The notes below the pieces were generated by a model. The model searched no databases. It had not been told where the DNA came from and worked only from the letters and a program-made list of their open reading frames with translations. The translations under genes and the position numbers were made by a program. Positions 1 through 11,482 of a DNA stretch of 64,000 nt are shown in pieces (positions within the stretch are counted from its first letter, which is position 1; each line of letters opens with the position of its first letter). Source of the stretch: JABDOU01 sp041567895 (GTDB lineage: Bacteria; Actinomycetota; Acidimicrobiia; Spongiisociales; SHLN01). The stretch is taken from contig JBFGAX010000001.1 of the NCBI GenBank assembly GCA_041567895.1, positions 36,723 to 100,722 of the forward strand, written 5' to 3'.

Positions 1-296
1 GACTGCCGAGGCCCACACGTCAACGTCCAGGTCAGCAAGTGATGGGGCGAACTCTTGCAGCCAGGCTTCGACACCCGGGTTTTGGATGCCGATGCCGTTC
101 AACATCGACGCACCCACCGGTGCCATCCGTGGCGGCGTTCTTCCGTCCCATGCCACCGGGGAGACTGACTTTGCCACTGCTGCGCCATAAGGCCGGAGCG
201 ATGCAACTTCGGCGAATTCGACGACCGATCCGACGGTTCCCGACGCTGCTATCAGAGGGGTTCGGAGGTCCTTGTCGCCGAGTTTGACGGCCAAAT

Positions 297-300
<4 letters not shown>
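1..300 (-). CDS. pyrD: Dihydroorotate dehydrogenase (PyrD, class 1), 3'-truncated by window edge
   Basis: Oxidises dihydroorotate to orotate, the fourth step of pyrimidine synthesis. Only the first 100 residues lie in the window; the frame is open to base 1. The visible part has the class-1 signature: an N-terminal VKLGDKDLRTPLIAASGT strand, then K at the KSVSP segment, then MLNGIGIQNPGVE, which is diagnostic of cytosolic class 1 enzymes (class 1B uses a PyrK partner, which is not visible here). It starts with GTG at 298-300, and this GTG overlaps the carB stop codon (GTGA), so it is translationally coupled as the last visible gene of the pyr operon. The 1A/1B subtype cannot be decided from this fragment. 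Confidence 0.9.
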
Positions 301-3538
<3,238 letters not shown>

Positions 3539-3539
<1 letters not shown>

Positions 3540-4690
3540 CAGCGCAGCTCCATGGCCGATACAAACTGGTCGAAGAGACCGGCCGCGTCATGTGGTCCTG
3601 GTGCGGCTTCGGGGTGGTACTGAACTCCGAATGCAGGAACATCGAGACAGGCGAATCCTTCGATGGTTCCGTCGTTGAGATTCTGATGAGTGGACGCAAC
3701 AACCCCGAACTCGGATGAGACCCGGGCAGGAACCAGATCAGGTGTCGGCACTCCGGATCTGGCCGGCGCAGAGTCGTCGGTGAGCGACCACAAATCGACG
3801 GCGAATCCGTGATTCTGAGCCGTGATTGCAACCCTCCCGGTTTCCAGGTTCCGCACCGGATGGTTTCCGCCGTGATGTCCGAATCCAAGCTTGTACGTGC
3901 GTGCGCCCAATGCCAAACCCAGAACTTGCAAGCCGAGGCATATTCCGAAAACGGGCACCTGCCCGAGGAGACCCCGTACCGCCTCAACCGGAGCGTTCAG
4001 CGGTTCGGGGTCTCCGGGACCGTTACTGACGAATACTCCGGTTGGGTGGAGTGCGAGAATCTCGCCGGCCGTAGTAGCTGCAGGGACCACGTGGACTTCG
4101 TTTCCGCGCCGGACGAGTTGGGAGATGATGTCACGCTTGATGCCGAGGTCGATCGCAACCACCCTTCCGACAGGAGGCTCGGTAGGTGAGACCACATAGG
4201 GCTCCAGTGTGCTGACGCCTGTGGCGAGGTCGCACCCTTCCATCCGGGGGGCGTTGGCAGCAATCTCGACTAGCTCAGCCCTGTCGCAATCGACTCCAAC
4301 GGCGACCGGCATGGCTCCCCGGTCACGCAGATGCCGGGTGAGACGACGGGTATCGATACCGCCAATCCCCACAATGACGTGTCGATTGAGATAGTCGCCA
4401 AGGCCACCTTCGGCTCTCCAATTCGAGTGGAGCCGAGCCATCGATCGCATCACAAACGCAGACGCATGAGGCGCTTCGGCCTGCTGGTCGGCATCGGTGA
4501 CACCGTAGTTTCCGATGTGGGAGGCGGTCATGACGACAACCTGGCCTGCGTACGACGGATCGCTCAGAATCTCCTGATACCCGGTCATGGATGTGTTGAA
4601 CACGGCTTCGCCAGTTGCCACACCCTCGACTCCAACCGATTCGCCGACGAACTCGAGCCCGTCGGCTGTGACAAGCACCGCAGGCTTCAT
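3539..4690 (-). CDS. carA: Carbamoyl-phosphate synthase small chain (glutaminase)
   Basis: Hydrolyses glutamine and passes ammonia to CarB. It has 383 residues, the normal size. Residues 1-150 are the CPSase small-chain domain (FNTSMTGYQEILSDPSYAGQ). Residues ~176-375 are a class I glutamine amidotransferase with nucleophile Cys251 in GICLGLQ and the His359/Glu361 pair in QYHPE; the GHHGGNHPV segment is typical of CarA. A strong purine-rich ribosome site (GGGGGAGGC) precedes the ATG. Unlike its neighbours it is separated from the upstream gene (pyrC) by 91 non-coding bases, in which I see no clear promoter or terminator. Confidence 0.97.
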
Positions 4691-4781
4691 CGAGCCTCCC
4701 CCACCGTGATGGCACCGATGCCTGGTTGCACCCTCGCGACACGCTGAGAGGCCCGCATGGCAGTAGCAGATCGATCATGAT

Positions 4782-6059
4782 TCATAGCAGCCGGCCTTCC
4801 GAAGATGTGGTTCGACCCATCGAGACTGTGAGCATCACTTTTCCGGTGAGCGTCAACCCGGTGTAGGGAGCGTTTGCGGATTTTGAGGCATAGTCACCCG
4901 GGGTCCATCTGGCAGTGGGGTCGAAGACGACGAGGTTTGCAAGTTCACCTTCCGTCGGACCCCGGCCTTGATTGGGCATCCGTGCGATACTCGCCGGACC
5001 TGTCGACATCCACGAGAAGAGTTGCAGAGCTTCGGGCTGTAGAACTGTATTCACCACTGCAGCGGCTGTCTCCAAGCCGATCACACCGTTGGCAGCTTCT
5101 TCGAAAGGGACCTCTTTGTCAGCAGCAACATGCGGTGCGTGATCGGTGGCGACAACGTCGATGACGCCCCTTCGCAGCCCTTCGATGAGCGCCTGGCGAT
5201 CAGCTTCGGTGCGGAGCGGAGGATGCATCTTGAAAACCGGATCGGTACCGGCCTCGATTTCTTTTTCGGTGAACATCAGATGGTGGGGCGTAACTTCAGC
5301 CGTGACCTGGACCCCGCGCAACCGGGCGTCTGCGATCAGTTCGACAGACCTTGCTGAGGAAAGATGTTGGAAGTGAACGGGACGATCGGTCATCTCGGAA
5401 AGTGCAATATCGCGGGCGACGACAATGTCCTCGGAGGATGGAGGAATTCCTCGGATTCCCAACAGGGATGAAACAGATCCTTCGTGCATGTGTCCGCCCC
5501 TCGACAGGCCTTTGTCTTCACAGTGTTGGGATACGACTCCGCCGAGGTCGCCGATGTACTCGAGCGCCCGGCGCATGATGCCGCTGTCGGCGACGGGATC
5601 ACCATCGTCGGTGAACAGACGGCAACCTGCTTCCCACAGGTCATCGAGGTGGCTCAGTTCATGACCCTGTCGTCCCAGTGTCACTGCTCCCGCCGGCTGG
5701 ACCTCGACCAACCCGACCTCGCGTCCACGGGCCGCGACGAGCCGGGCGATGTGGCCCGAATCGATCGCAGGCATCGTGTTCGGCATCGCTACCACCGCTG
5801 TATACCCACCCCGCGCAGCGGCTTGCGAGCCGGTCTGGATGTCTTCTTTGTACTCGTGACCCGGTTCTCGAAGATGCGTGTGGATATCGACGAATCCGGG
5901 ACCGATCCAACACCCTGTGACATCGATCTCGGGGTGCACGGCGTCGTTCGCGAGGTTCGCACCGACCGACACCACTCTGCCACCTTCGATCGAGATGTCG
6001 ACGGTTTCCAGGCCATTTTGTGACAACACCTGGCCTCCCCGGAGCAAAAGATCAGTCAT
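4782..6059 (-). CDS. pyrC: Dihydroorotase, class I
   Basis: Cyclises carbamoyl aspartate to dihydroorotate. It is a 425-residue amidohydrolase-fold enzyme with the zinc motif HTHLREPGHEYKED near residue 60, the AMPNTMPA segment and the DHAPH motif near residue 305, which together mark the long class I type. The ATG at 6057-6059 is chosen (protein begins MTDLLLRGGQ); it overlaps the end of pyrB by 8 bases. A GTG three codons further upstream (6068) is an alternative start with no better ribosome site. Its place between pyrB and carA fits the pyr operon. Confidence 0.96.
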   Translation of the reverse strand: MTDLLLRGGQVLSQNGLETVDISIEGGRVVSVGANLANDAVHPEIDVTGCWIGPGFVDIHTHLREPGHEYKEDIQTGSQAAARGGYTAVVAMPNTMPAIDSGHIARLVAARGREVGLVEVQPAGAVTLGRQGHELSHLDDLWEAGCRLFTDDGDPVADSGIMRRALEYIGDLGGVVSQHCEDKGLSRGGHMHEGSVSSLLGIRGIPPSSEDIVVARDIALSEMTDRPVHFQHLSSARSVELIADARLRGVQVTAEVTPHHLMFTEKEIEAGTDPVFKMHPPLRTEADRQALIEGLRRGVIDVVATDHAPHVAADKEVPFEEAANGVIGLETAAAVVNTVLQPEALQLFSWMSTGPASIARMPNQGRGPTEGELANLVVFDPTARWTPGDYASKSANAPYTGLTLTGKVMLTVSMGRTTSSEGRLL

Positions 6060-6966
6060 GGTCGGCACCGGCGAGCGTCATCATCACGGCCATCCGAACC
6101 GCTACGCCATTTCGCACCTGGCTGAGGACGAGTGATCGATCTGCCTCGGCAACACCGTGGGCGATCTCGACTCCTCGATTCATGGGCCCGGGATGCAACA
6201 CGACCGAGTCTCCAGACATGCGGGCATATCGCGCATCCGTGAGCCCAAAACGGCTCACATACTCGGGGAGCGATGGAACAACCTGATCGCCACCGCGCTC
6301 TGCCTGGATCCGCAGGAGATACAGGACATCCGTCGACTCGATGATGTCGTCGATGTGGTGCGCCACCCTGACAGGCCAATCGTCGAGGGTAGGCGGGAGC
6401 AGGGTCGGCGGTGCCACGAGTGTCACCTCGGCACCAAGAGCCGTCATTGCGAACACGTTGGAACGCGCAACCCTGCTGTGTCTGATGTCTCCCACAATCG
6501 CAACCGCCAACCCGTCCAATTTGCCGAAACGTTTGCGCAAGGTCAAGGCATCGAGAAGCGCTTGTGTCGGATGCTGGTTGGTACCGTCTCCGGCATTGAT
6601 GACCGGGACATCGACCCATTCGCTGATGCGATGCGCAGCACCAACGGCATGATGCCTGACAACCATCAGATCGGCTCCAAGAGCCTCCAGCGTGAGTGCC
6701 GTATCGCGCAAGCTCTCACCCTTGGTCATTGAGGACCCTTGCGATCCGAAGGTCATCGTGTCCGCAGAAAGCGCCTTGGCAGCTCTTTCGAAGCTCAGTC
6801 GCGTGCGGGTGGAGTTCTCAAAGAACAACAATCCAACGGTCTTGCCACGCAGCGTCGGTACTTTCGGAATCGGCCGCTCGAGCACCTCGGCCATCTCGTC
6901 CGCCATGTTCAGGATCCACGTCAACTCGGTTGCCGTCAGATGCTCCGTCGAGAGCAAGTGCCTCAT
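6052..6966 (-). CDS. pyrB: Aspartate carbamoyltransferase catalytic chain
   Basis: Condenses aspartate with carbamoyl phosphate. It has 304 residues, normal length. The carbamoyl phosphate loop FFENSTRTRLSFE, the HPTQALLDALT motif and the C-terminal HPGPMNRGVEI are all intact. The ATG at 6964-6966 overlaps the pyrR stop codon as ATGA, so this start is preferred over one six codons upstream. No pyrI regulatory-chain gene is present, so control is expected at the operon level through PyrR. Confidence 0.97.
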   Translation of the reverse strand: MRHLLSTEHLTATELTWILNMADEMAEVLERPIPKVPTLRGKTVGLLFFENSTRTRLSFERAAKALSADTMTFGSQGSSMTKGESLRDTALTLEALGADLMVVRHHAVGAAHRISEWVDVPVINAGDGTNQHPTQALLDALTLRKRFGKLDGLAVAIVGDIRHSRVARSNVFAMTALGAEVTLVAPPTLLPPTLDDWPVRVAHHIDDIIESTDVLYLLRIQAERGGDQVVPSLPEYVSRFGLTDARYARMSGDSVVLHPGPMNRGVEIAHGVAEADRSLVLSQVRNGVAVRMAVMMTLAGADHD

Positions 6967-7565
6967 GCCAACCGCTCCAACCACACGCCCTCGGTTCCGT
7001 CGATTTCCTCGAGCTGGACTGTCACCCGCTCATCTATCGCCGTTGGAAGGTTCTTGCCAACGTAATCCGCTCGAATTGGCAGCTGCCGATGACCTCGATC
7101 AACCAGAACCGCCAATTGGACATGGGAGGGTCGGCCCAGGTCGGCAAGCGCATCGAGAGCAGCCCTGATCGTTCGGCCGGTGAACAGCACATCGTCAACG
7201 AGGATCACGGTCCGGCCATCCAGGCCTACCGGCACCTCTGTGGGACCAAGCCGGGTCGTCGGACGATGATCGAGATCGTCTCGGTACATACCCACATCCA
7301 CCGATCCCACCGGTACCTCCGTGTCGCCGGATTCACGTATCGCGAAAGCGATGCGATGCGCCAGAGGCACCCCTCGTGTTGGGATTCCCAAAATCACCAC
7401 TTGATCGAGATGGCGATGTTGTTCCCGAATCTCGTGTGAGATCCTCCGCAAGGCGCGTTGGATGTCATCATCGGTGAGCAAAAGCGGACTCGGGCCGGTA
7501 TGAGCCGGTTTCTGAGCCCCTTTCTGGGCCGTCTGATGAGCCGTTTCGAGGCCGGGTTCGATCAC
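6963..7565 (-). CDS. pyrR: PyrR: pyrimidine operon RNA-binding regulator / uracil phosphoribosyltransferase
   Basis: PyrR binds a leader RNA hairpin when UMP/UTP is plentiful and shuts down pyr gene expression; it often keeps weak uracil phosphoribosyltransferase activity. The 200-residue protein has the type I PRTase fold, with VILGIPTRGVPLAHRIA near residue 58 and the PRPP loop VILVDDVLFTGRTIRAALDA near residue 120. The N-terminus (~28 residues before LLLTDDDIQRAL) is longer than in Bacillus. The start is GTG with ribosome site AAAGGAAA immediately 5'. That site abuts a PyrR-binding loop (separate entry), so the gene is probably autoregulated at translation, as established for mycobacteria. 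Confidence 0.95.
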   Translation of the reverse strand: MIEPGLETAHQTAQKGAQKPAHTGPSPLLLTDDDIQRALRRISHEIREQHRHLDQVVILGIPTRGVPLAHRIAFAIRESGDTEVPVGSVDVGMYRDDLDHRPTTRLGPTEVPVGLDGRTVILVDDVLFTGRTIRAALDALADLGRPSHVQLAVLVDRGHRQLPIRADYVGKNLPTAIDERVTVQLEEIDGTEGVWLERLA

Positions 7566-7567
7566 AG

Positions 7568-7597
7568 TTTCCTTTCCGGCCTCACAGGACCGGTCTT
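7568..7597 (-). promoter_or_regulatory. PyrR-binding RNA loop fused to the pyrR ribosome binding site
   Basis: In the minus-strand transcript, bases 7593-7576 form a small hairpin: CCGG, a bulged U, then CC, loop UGUGA, GG, CCGG. The UCCNGNGAGG core is the known PyrR recognition sequence. The ribosome site AAAGGAAA follows at once and the GTG start of pyrR is 2 bases further on. PyrR bound here would cover the ribosome site. This resembles the mycobacterial arrangement (translational repression) rather than the Bacillus antiterminator/terminator layout. Confidence 0.8.
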
Positions 7598-7604
7598 AAA
7601 GGTT

Positions 7605-7680
7605 CAGGCGAGATTAGCGAACGATCGCCTGCAATCTGGTACCCCCGCCCCTGGTCGCGAAAGATTTGAAAGCTGCGACC
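7605..7680 (-). promoter_or_regulatory. Two hairpins in the nusB-pyrR spacer (untyped leader)
   Basis: The 116-base gap between nusB and pyrR holds two further inverted repeats ahead of the PyrR loop: GGTCGC/GCGACC at 7653-7680 and a 7-bp CAGGCGA/TCGCCTG stem at 7605-7631. Neither is followed by a convincing U run, so neither is called a terminator. They may shape the pyr leader or mark a processing site. A pyr promoter is expected in this gap but I cannot place one with confidence. Confidence 0.35.
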
Positions 7681-7681
7681 C

Positions 7682-8035
7682 CTAAGGACGGGTAGAACGA
7701 GCGACTGCCGCGAGCACGCCGTTGACGAACGACCCCGATTGTTCGGTCGAGTACCGTTTTGCGAGCTCCACGGCCTCGTTGATGATGACGCCGGTTGGTA
7801 TGTCAGGCCGTGATACCAATTCGAACACGGCCAAACGAAGTATCGATGCGTCGACCGAGGCCATGCGTTGTATCGACCAGTTGTTCGCAGCGCTCTCGAT
7901 GAGACTGTCGATGTCTTGCTGTCGATCAAGCACGCCTTGAACCAGCTCGCCTACCCGTCCGTCCGGGATGTCGGCCGAATTCCTCGTGTGCCGCTCGTAC
8001 AACGCCAACAGCGCCTTCTCGCGTGGTTCGGTCAT
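7682..8035 (-). CDS. nusB: Transcription antitermination factor NusB
   Basis: RNA-binding partner of NusE (S10) in rRNA antitermination. At 117 residues it is shorter than typical NusB (~140), mainly at the N-terminus and loops, but it keeps the family pattern: MTEPREKALLALYERH at the start, NWSIQRMASVDASILRLAVFEL in the centre and VIINEAVELAKRYSTEQSG..FVNGVL at the end. Its start overlaps the efp stop by 4 bases. The efp-nusB pair upstream of pyr genes is a common actinobacterial order. Confidence 0.93.
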   Translation of the reverse strand: MTEPREKALLALYERHTRNSADIPDGRVGELVQGVLDRQQDIDSLIESAANNWSIQRMASVDASILRLAVFELVSRPDIPTGVIINEAVELAKRYSTEQSGSFVNGVLAAVARSTRP

Positions 8036-8592
8036 GAGATGCGGGTCATGTACTCCCCGGTCCGGGTATCGACCTTGATGGTGTCGCCAATGTTGACGAA
8101 CAGCGGAGCCTGCACGACCAATCCGGTTGACAACGTGACGGGCTTCGTGGCCCCCGAGACTCGATCTCCTTTGACGCCGGGCTCTGTGTGCGTCACCTCT
8201 AACTCCACCGAAGCTGGAAGATCGACAGACAGTGGTATTCCGTCGTAAACCGGCAACTGCACCGTGGCACCGTCATCGAGGTACGGCACAGCGTCGCCGA
8301 CCTGTTCGGCACTCAATGCGAACTGAGCGTACGTCTCGAGATCCATGAAATGGAAGTCGGCACCCGACCGGTACAAAAACTGGTGATCACGCCGATCGAT
8401 GACCGCTTGTTTGACATCCTCTCCCGCGCGAAACGTCTTGTCGACAACGGCGCCCGAATTGAGGTTCTTGAGTTTCATTCGCACAAAAGCTTTCCCTTTT
8501 CCGGGCTTTACGTGCTGATAGTCGACGATCTGGAACAGACCCTCCGGGAGGTCCAGAGACTGCCCTGGCCGAACATCATTGGTGGATGCCAT
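8032..8592 (-). CDS. efp: Translation elongation factor P
   Basis: Enters the ribosomal E site and relieves stalling at proline runs. It has 186 residues with the three beta-barrel domains. The tip loop of domain I is VKPGKGKAFVRMK; Lys32 corresponds to the residue modified in E. coli (Lys34). No modification enzyme (EpmA/B or EarP) is in the window. The C-terminal domain ends GDTIKVDTRTGEYMTRIS, as usual. A good ribosome site (AAAGGAAA) precedes the ATG. Confidence 0.97.
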   Translation of the reverse strand: MASTNDVRPGQSLDLPEGLFQIVDYQHVKPGKGKAFVRMKLKNLNSGAVVDKTFRAGEDVKQAVIDRRDHQFLYRSGADFHFMDLETYAQFALSAEQVGDAVPYLDDGATVQLPVYDGIPLSVDLPASVELEVTHTEPGVKGDRVSGATKPVTLSTGLVVQAPLFVNIGDTIKVDTRTGEYMTRIS

Positions 8593-8636
8593 AGTTTCCT
8601 TTGAGAACCGGTTTGCGAGCCGGAGTGTAAAGCGTT

Positions 8637-10319
8637 CTAGATATGACGATTGACGGCGTTCATCACAGCTCGTAGCGACGCAGTTGTGATGTCGGAATGC
8701 AAACCGACACCCCAGACCTCTTCATCGTCAACCCGCATCTCCAGGTACGTGACCGCCTCGGCATCTCTGCCCGTGCCCATCGCATGTTCGTGATAGTCCA
8801 TCACCCGCAGCGATATACCCAAGCGATCCTCAACGGCGGCAACGAATGCGTCCACGGCACCGTTGCCTTCGCCGACAATCGTCCACTGTTCTCCGGATTC
8901 CTCTATGAGGGCTTCCACCGTTGTCCGGTCGTTTCCGCGAGCATTGTGCGAGCTGGTGTGCCGGATCAAGCGGTATTTGGCGTCGGGAGGGTTGACATAC
9001 GTGCTACGGAATTCGGTCCATATCTCGTTCGGTTGGATCTCTCTTCCGGTTTCATCCGTGATCGATTGGATGACACGCATGAAATCAATCTGCAGCCGCC
9101 TTGGCAGCTCCATCTTCTGCTCTGTCTTCAACACGTACGCCACACCGCCCTTGCCAGACTGGCTGTTGACGCGAATCACGTCCTCGTACGATCGACCGAG
9201 ATCTGCCGGGTCAAGTGGCAGGTACGGCACGTCCCACAGCGCCTCACCTCCGACAGCCGCATCCTCCTTCTCCTGGGCCTCGAATCCCTTCTTTATCGCA
9301 TCCTGATGCGATCCCGAGAATGCGGTATAGACCAGATCACCCACGTACGGATGACGAGGATGGACCGGCAATTGATTGCAGTGTTCGGCCACCCTGCGTA
9401 TCTCATTGATGTCGCTGAGGTCCAGGCCGGGATCGACCCCCTGGGTGAAGAGATTGAGAGCAAGGGTCACGACATCGACGTTTCCGGTTCGTTCGCCGTT
9501 TCCGAACAGCGTGCCTTCAACCCGGTCGGCGCCTGCCATCACTCCGAACTCGGCTGCGGCGACCGCCGTCCCCCGATCGTTGTGCGGGTGCACACTCAGG
9601 ACAATCGCCTCACGCCGATCGAGATTCGTGTGCATCCATTCGATCATGTCGCCAAAGAGGTTGGCCGTCGACATCTCAACTGTCGCCGGAAGGTTGATGA
9701 TCACCTTGTCCGACGGTGTCGGCTCGAAGACATCCATGACCGCCTCACACACCTCTTTTGCGAACGGCAGTTCGGTACCCGTGAAACTCTCCGGCGAGTA
9801 TTCGTATCGAATGCGGGTGTCGCCCATCGCGGCTTCGAACTCCTTGCAGTGTTCAGCGCCCTTCACCGCGATATCGACGATTCCGGCCTCGTCCAACCCG
9901 AAGACGACCCGTCGCTGCGTTGTCGACGTCGAGTTGTAGAGATGCATGATCCCCTCACGGGCTCCGACGAGGCTTTCGTATGACCGTTCGATGAGATCGC
10001 GCCGCGCCTGCGTCAACACCTGGATCGTTACATCGTCCGGGATGAGATCCTCTTCGATGATGAGGCGCACGAAATCAAAATCCGTCGCCGAAGCGGCAGG
10101 AAATCCAACTTCGATCTCCTTGAAGCCCAACGCGACGAGTGTCTGGAACATCATGAGCTTCCGCTCCGAGTCCATCGGATCGATGAGCGCCTGATTGCCG
10201 TCTCGTAGATCAACACTGCACCAGATTGGTGACGTGGTGATGCGGGTATCGGGCCAGGTTCGATTACCCAGCTCGACGGAGGGGAAGGGTCTGTATTTGT
10301 GGACAGGCATGCGGTTCAT
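8637..10319 (-). CDS. leuA: 2-isopropylmalate synthase
   Basis: First committed step of leucine synthesis: acetyl-CoA plus 2-oxoisovalerate. The 560 residues match the long actinobacterial (M. tuberculosis-like) form. The HMGL-like TIM barrel begins at WCSVDLRDGNQAL (near residue 33) and the metal-binding HPHNDRG is near residue 243. The C-terminal regulatory LeuA dimer domain is at ~430-560, where leucine normally binds. It lies between aroB and efp, facing the same way but with a 130-base gap upstream, which suggests its own promoter and leader. Confidence 0.96.
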   Translation of the reverse strand: MNRMPVHKYRPFPSVELGNRTWPDTRITTSPIWCSVDLRDGNQALIDPMDSERKLMMFQTLVALGFKEIEVGFPAASATDFDFVRLIIEEDLIPDDVTIQVLTQARRDLIERSYESLVGAREGIMHLYNSTSTTQRRVVFGLDEAGIVDIAVKGAEHCKEFEAAMGDTRIRYEYSPESFTGTELPFAKEVCEAVMDVFEPTPSDKVIINLPATVEMSTANLFGDMIEWMHTNLDRREAIVLSVHPHNDRGTAVAAAEFGVMAGADRVEGTLFGNGERTGNVDVVTLALNLFTQGVDPGLDLSDINEIRRVAEHCNQLPVHPRHPYVGDLVYTAFSGSHQDAIKKGFEAQEKEDAAVGGEALWDVPYLPLDPADLGRSYEDVIRVNSQSGKGGVAYVLKTEQKMELPRRLQIDFMRVIQSITDETGREIQPNEIWTEFRSTYVNPPDAKYRLIRHTSSHNARGNDRTTVEALIEESGEQWTIVGEGNGAVDAFVAAVEDRLGISLRVMDYHEHAMGTGRDAEAVTYLEMRVDDEEVWGVGLHSDITTASLRAVMNAVNRHI

Positions 10320-10370
10320 CGGTGAACTCCCGGGAATTGCGACGTGACGTGTGAGCGGGTTCCGGCAGCG

Positions 10371-10436
10371 TTAGCGCGCCGGGCGCGTAAGTCGAAGAAC
10401 CGACTTGTTGCGTGGAGAGTCGTCGTGCGTCGTCAC
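10371..10436 (-). promoter_or_regulatory. Possible short upstream ORF in the leuA leader
   Basis: The 130-base gap between aroB and leuA contains a GTG-initiated 21-codon ORF reading MTTHDDSPRN then KSVLRLTRPAR and a TAA stop, 51 bases before the leuA ATG. It overlaps the GC-rich self-complementary stretch at 10374-10388. Leader peptides upstream of leuA are known in actinobacteria, but this one is not leucine-rich (two Leu) and has no evident ribosome site. It may be chance. Confidence 0.2.
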
Positions 10437-10449
10437 AATGCGATTGAGC

Positions 10450-11478
10450 CTATTGGACGGCTGCCCCGGCCGCAACCATCGCAGCCGTGATCAACGCCGG
10501 GTCGACATGCATGACAACGGGGTCGCCGAATGCTCTCAAGAGCACCATTCGCAGTCCCCCGGCGTCCCGTTTCTTATCGAGAACAACCAGTTCCTCGAGA
10601 TCATCTAGAGCAAGGTCTGGAATCCGGGTGGGAAGATTTTGGGCAGCAAGCAAGGTTTTCTGACGCGCGCTGCCATCAAAGCCGAGAAGCTCACGCGAAA
10701 TGTCGGCCGCTACCGTCATGCCGATAGACACTGCGTCGCCGTGTGGCAGGCTGCCCGCGATCTCCACTGCGTGTCCAACCGTATGTCCGTAGTTGAGGAT
10801 TGCGCGGCGGCCCGACTCTTTCCAATCGTCGCTCACAATATCGGCCTTGACACGCACGGCTTCCAACACCACTTCATCGAGATCGACCAGTGGGCCCTCG
10901 ATTTCGTAAAGATCAAGAATGCGGTCGCTGCCGATGCATCCGGCCTTGATGACTTCTGCGTGTCCCTGCCGGGCAATCGCTGAAGGGAGCTCGGCCAGCA
11001 GCAGGGTATCAATCACAACCCGCGACGGGTGCGAAAAGACCCCAACGAGGTTCTTGCCGTCGACGTTGACTCCGGTTTTGCCTCCGATCGCCGCGTCCAC
11101 TGCTCCGAGCAATGTGGTCGGAACATAGACCGCCTCAATGCCACGCAGATACGTACCGGCCACGAACCCGGCCAGATCGGTTGCGGCCCCGCCGCCGACG
11201 CCCACCACGGTGTCGGCGCGGCTCATCCCGATGCTGTTCAGCCAGCGAAACACCGCGCCGGCCGTCTCGAGACTCTTTGCCGCCTCTCCATCCGGTAGTT
11301 CAAAAAGGTCAGCCCGAGGTAGCCGATCGAGAAGTGCTTGGGCCACCTCCTCTGGCTTTCCCGGTTGGTGAAGAACCGCAACACGATGCCGATCCCGGTC
11401 GTTGACGATCGGGTCCGTCTCGATCGTCCCTTTCCCGATAACGATCTCGCAGTCGGAAATGTGTATCCGGTGTGACAT
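10450..11478 (-). CDS. aroB: 3-dehydroquinate synthase
   Basis: NAD- and metal-dependent second step of the shikimate pathway. It has 342 residues. The NAD-binding region GVGGGAATDLAGFVAGTY is near residue 85; metal ligands lie in QGHAEVIKAG and NYGHTVGHAVE. The ATG at 11476-11478 lies 4 bases after the aroC stop; a frame-open 33-residue upstream extension would sit inside aroC and is rejected. In many actinobacteria aroK sits between aroC and aroB; here it is absent. Confidence 0.96.
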   Translation of the reverse strand: MSHRIHISDCEIVIGKGTIETDPIVNDRDRHRVAVLHQPGKPEEVAQALLDRLPRADLFELPDGEAAKSLETAGAVFRWLNSIGMSRADTVVGVGGGAATDLAGFVAGTYLRGIEAVYVPTTLLGAVDAAIGGKTGVNVDGKNLVGVFSHPSRVVIDTLLLAELPSAIARQGHAEVIKAGCIGSDRILDLYEIEGPLVDLDEVVLEAVRVKADIVSDDWKESGRRAILNYGHTVGHAVEIAGSLPHGDAVSIGMTVAADISRELLGFDGSARQKTLLAAQNLPTRIPDLALDDLEELVVLDKKRDAGGLRMVLLRAFGDPVVMHVDPALITAAMVAAGAAVQ

Positions 11479-11482
11479 GGGA

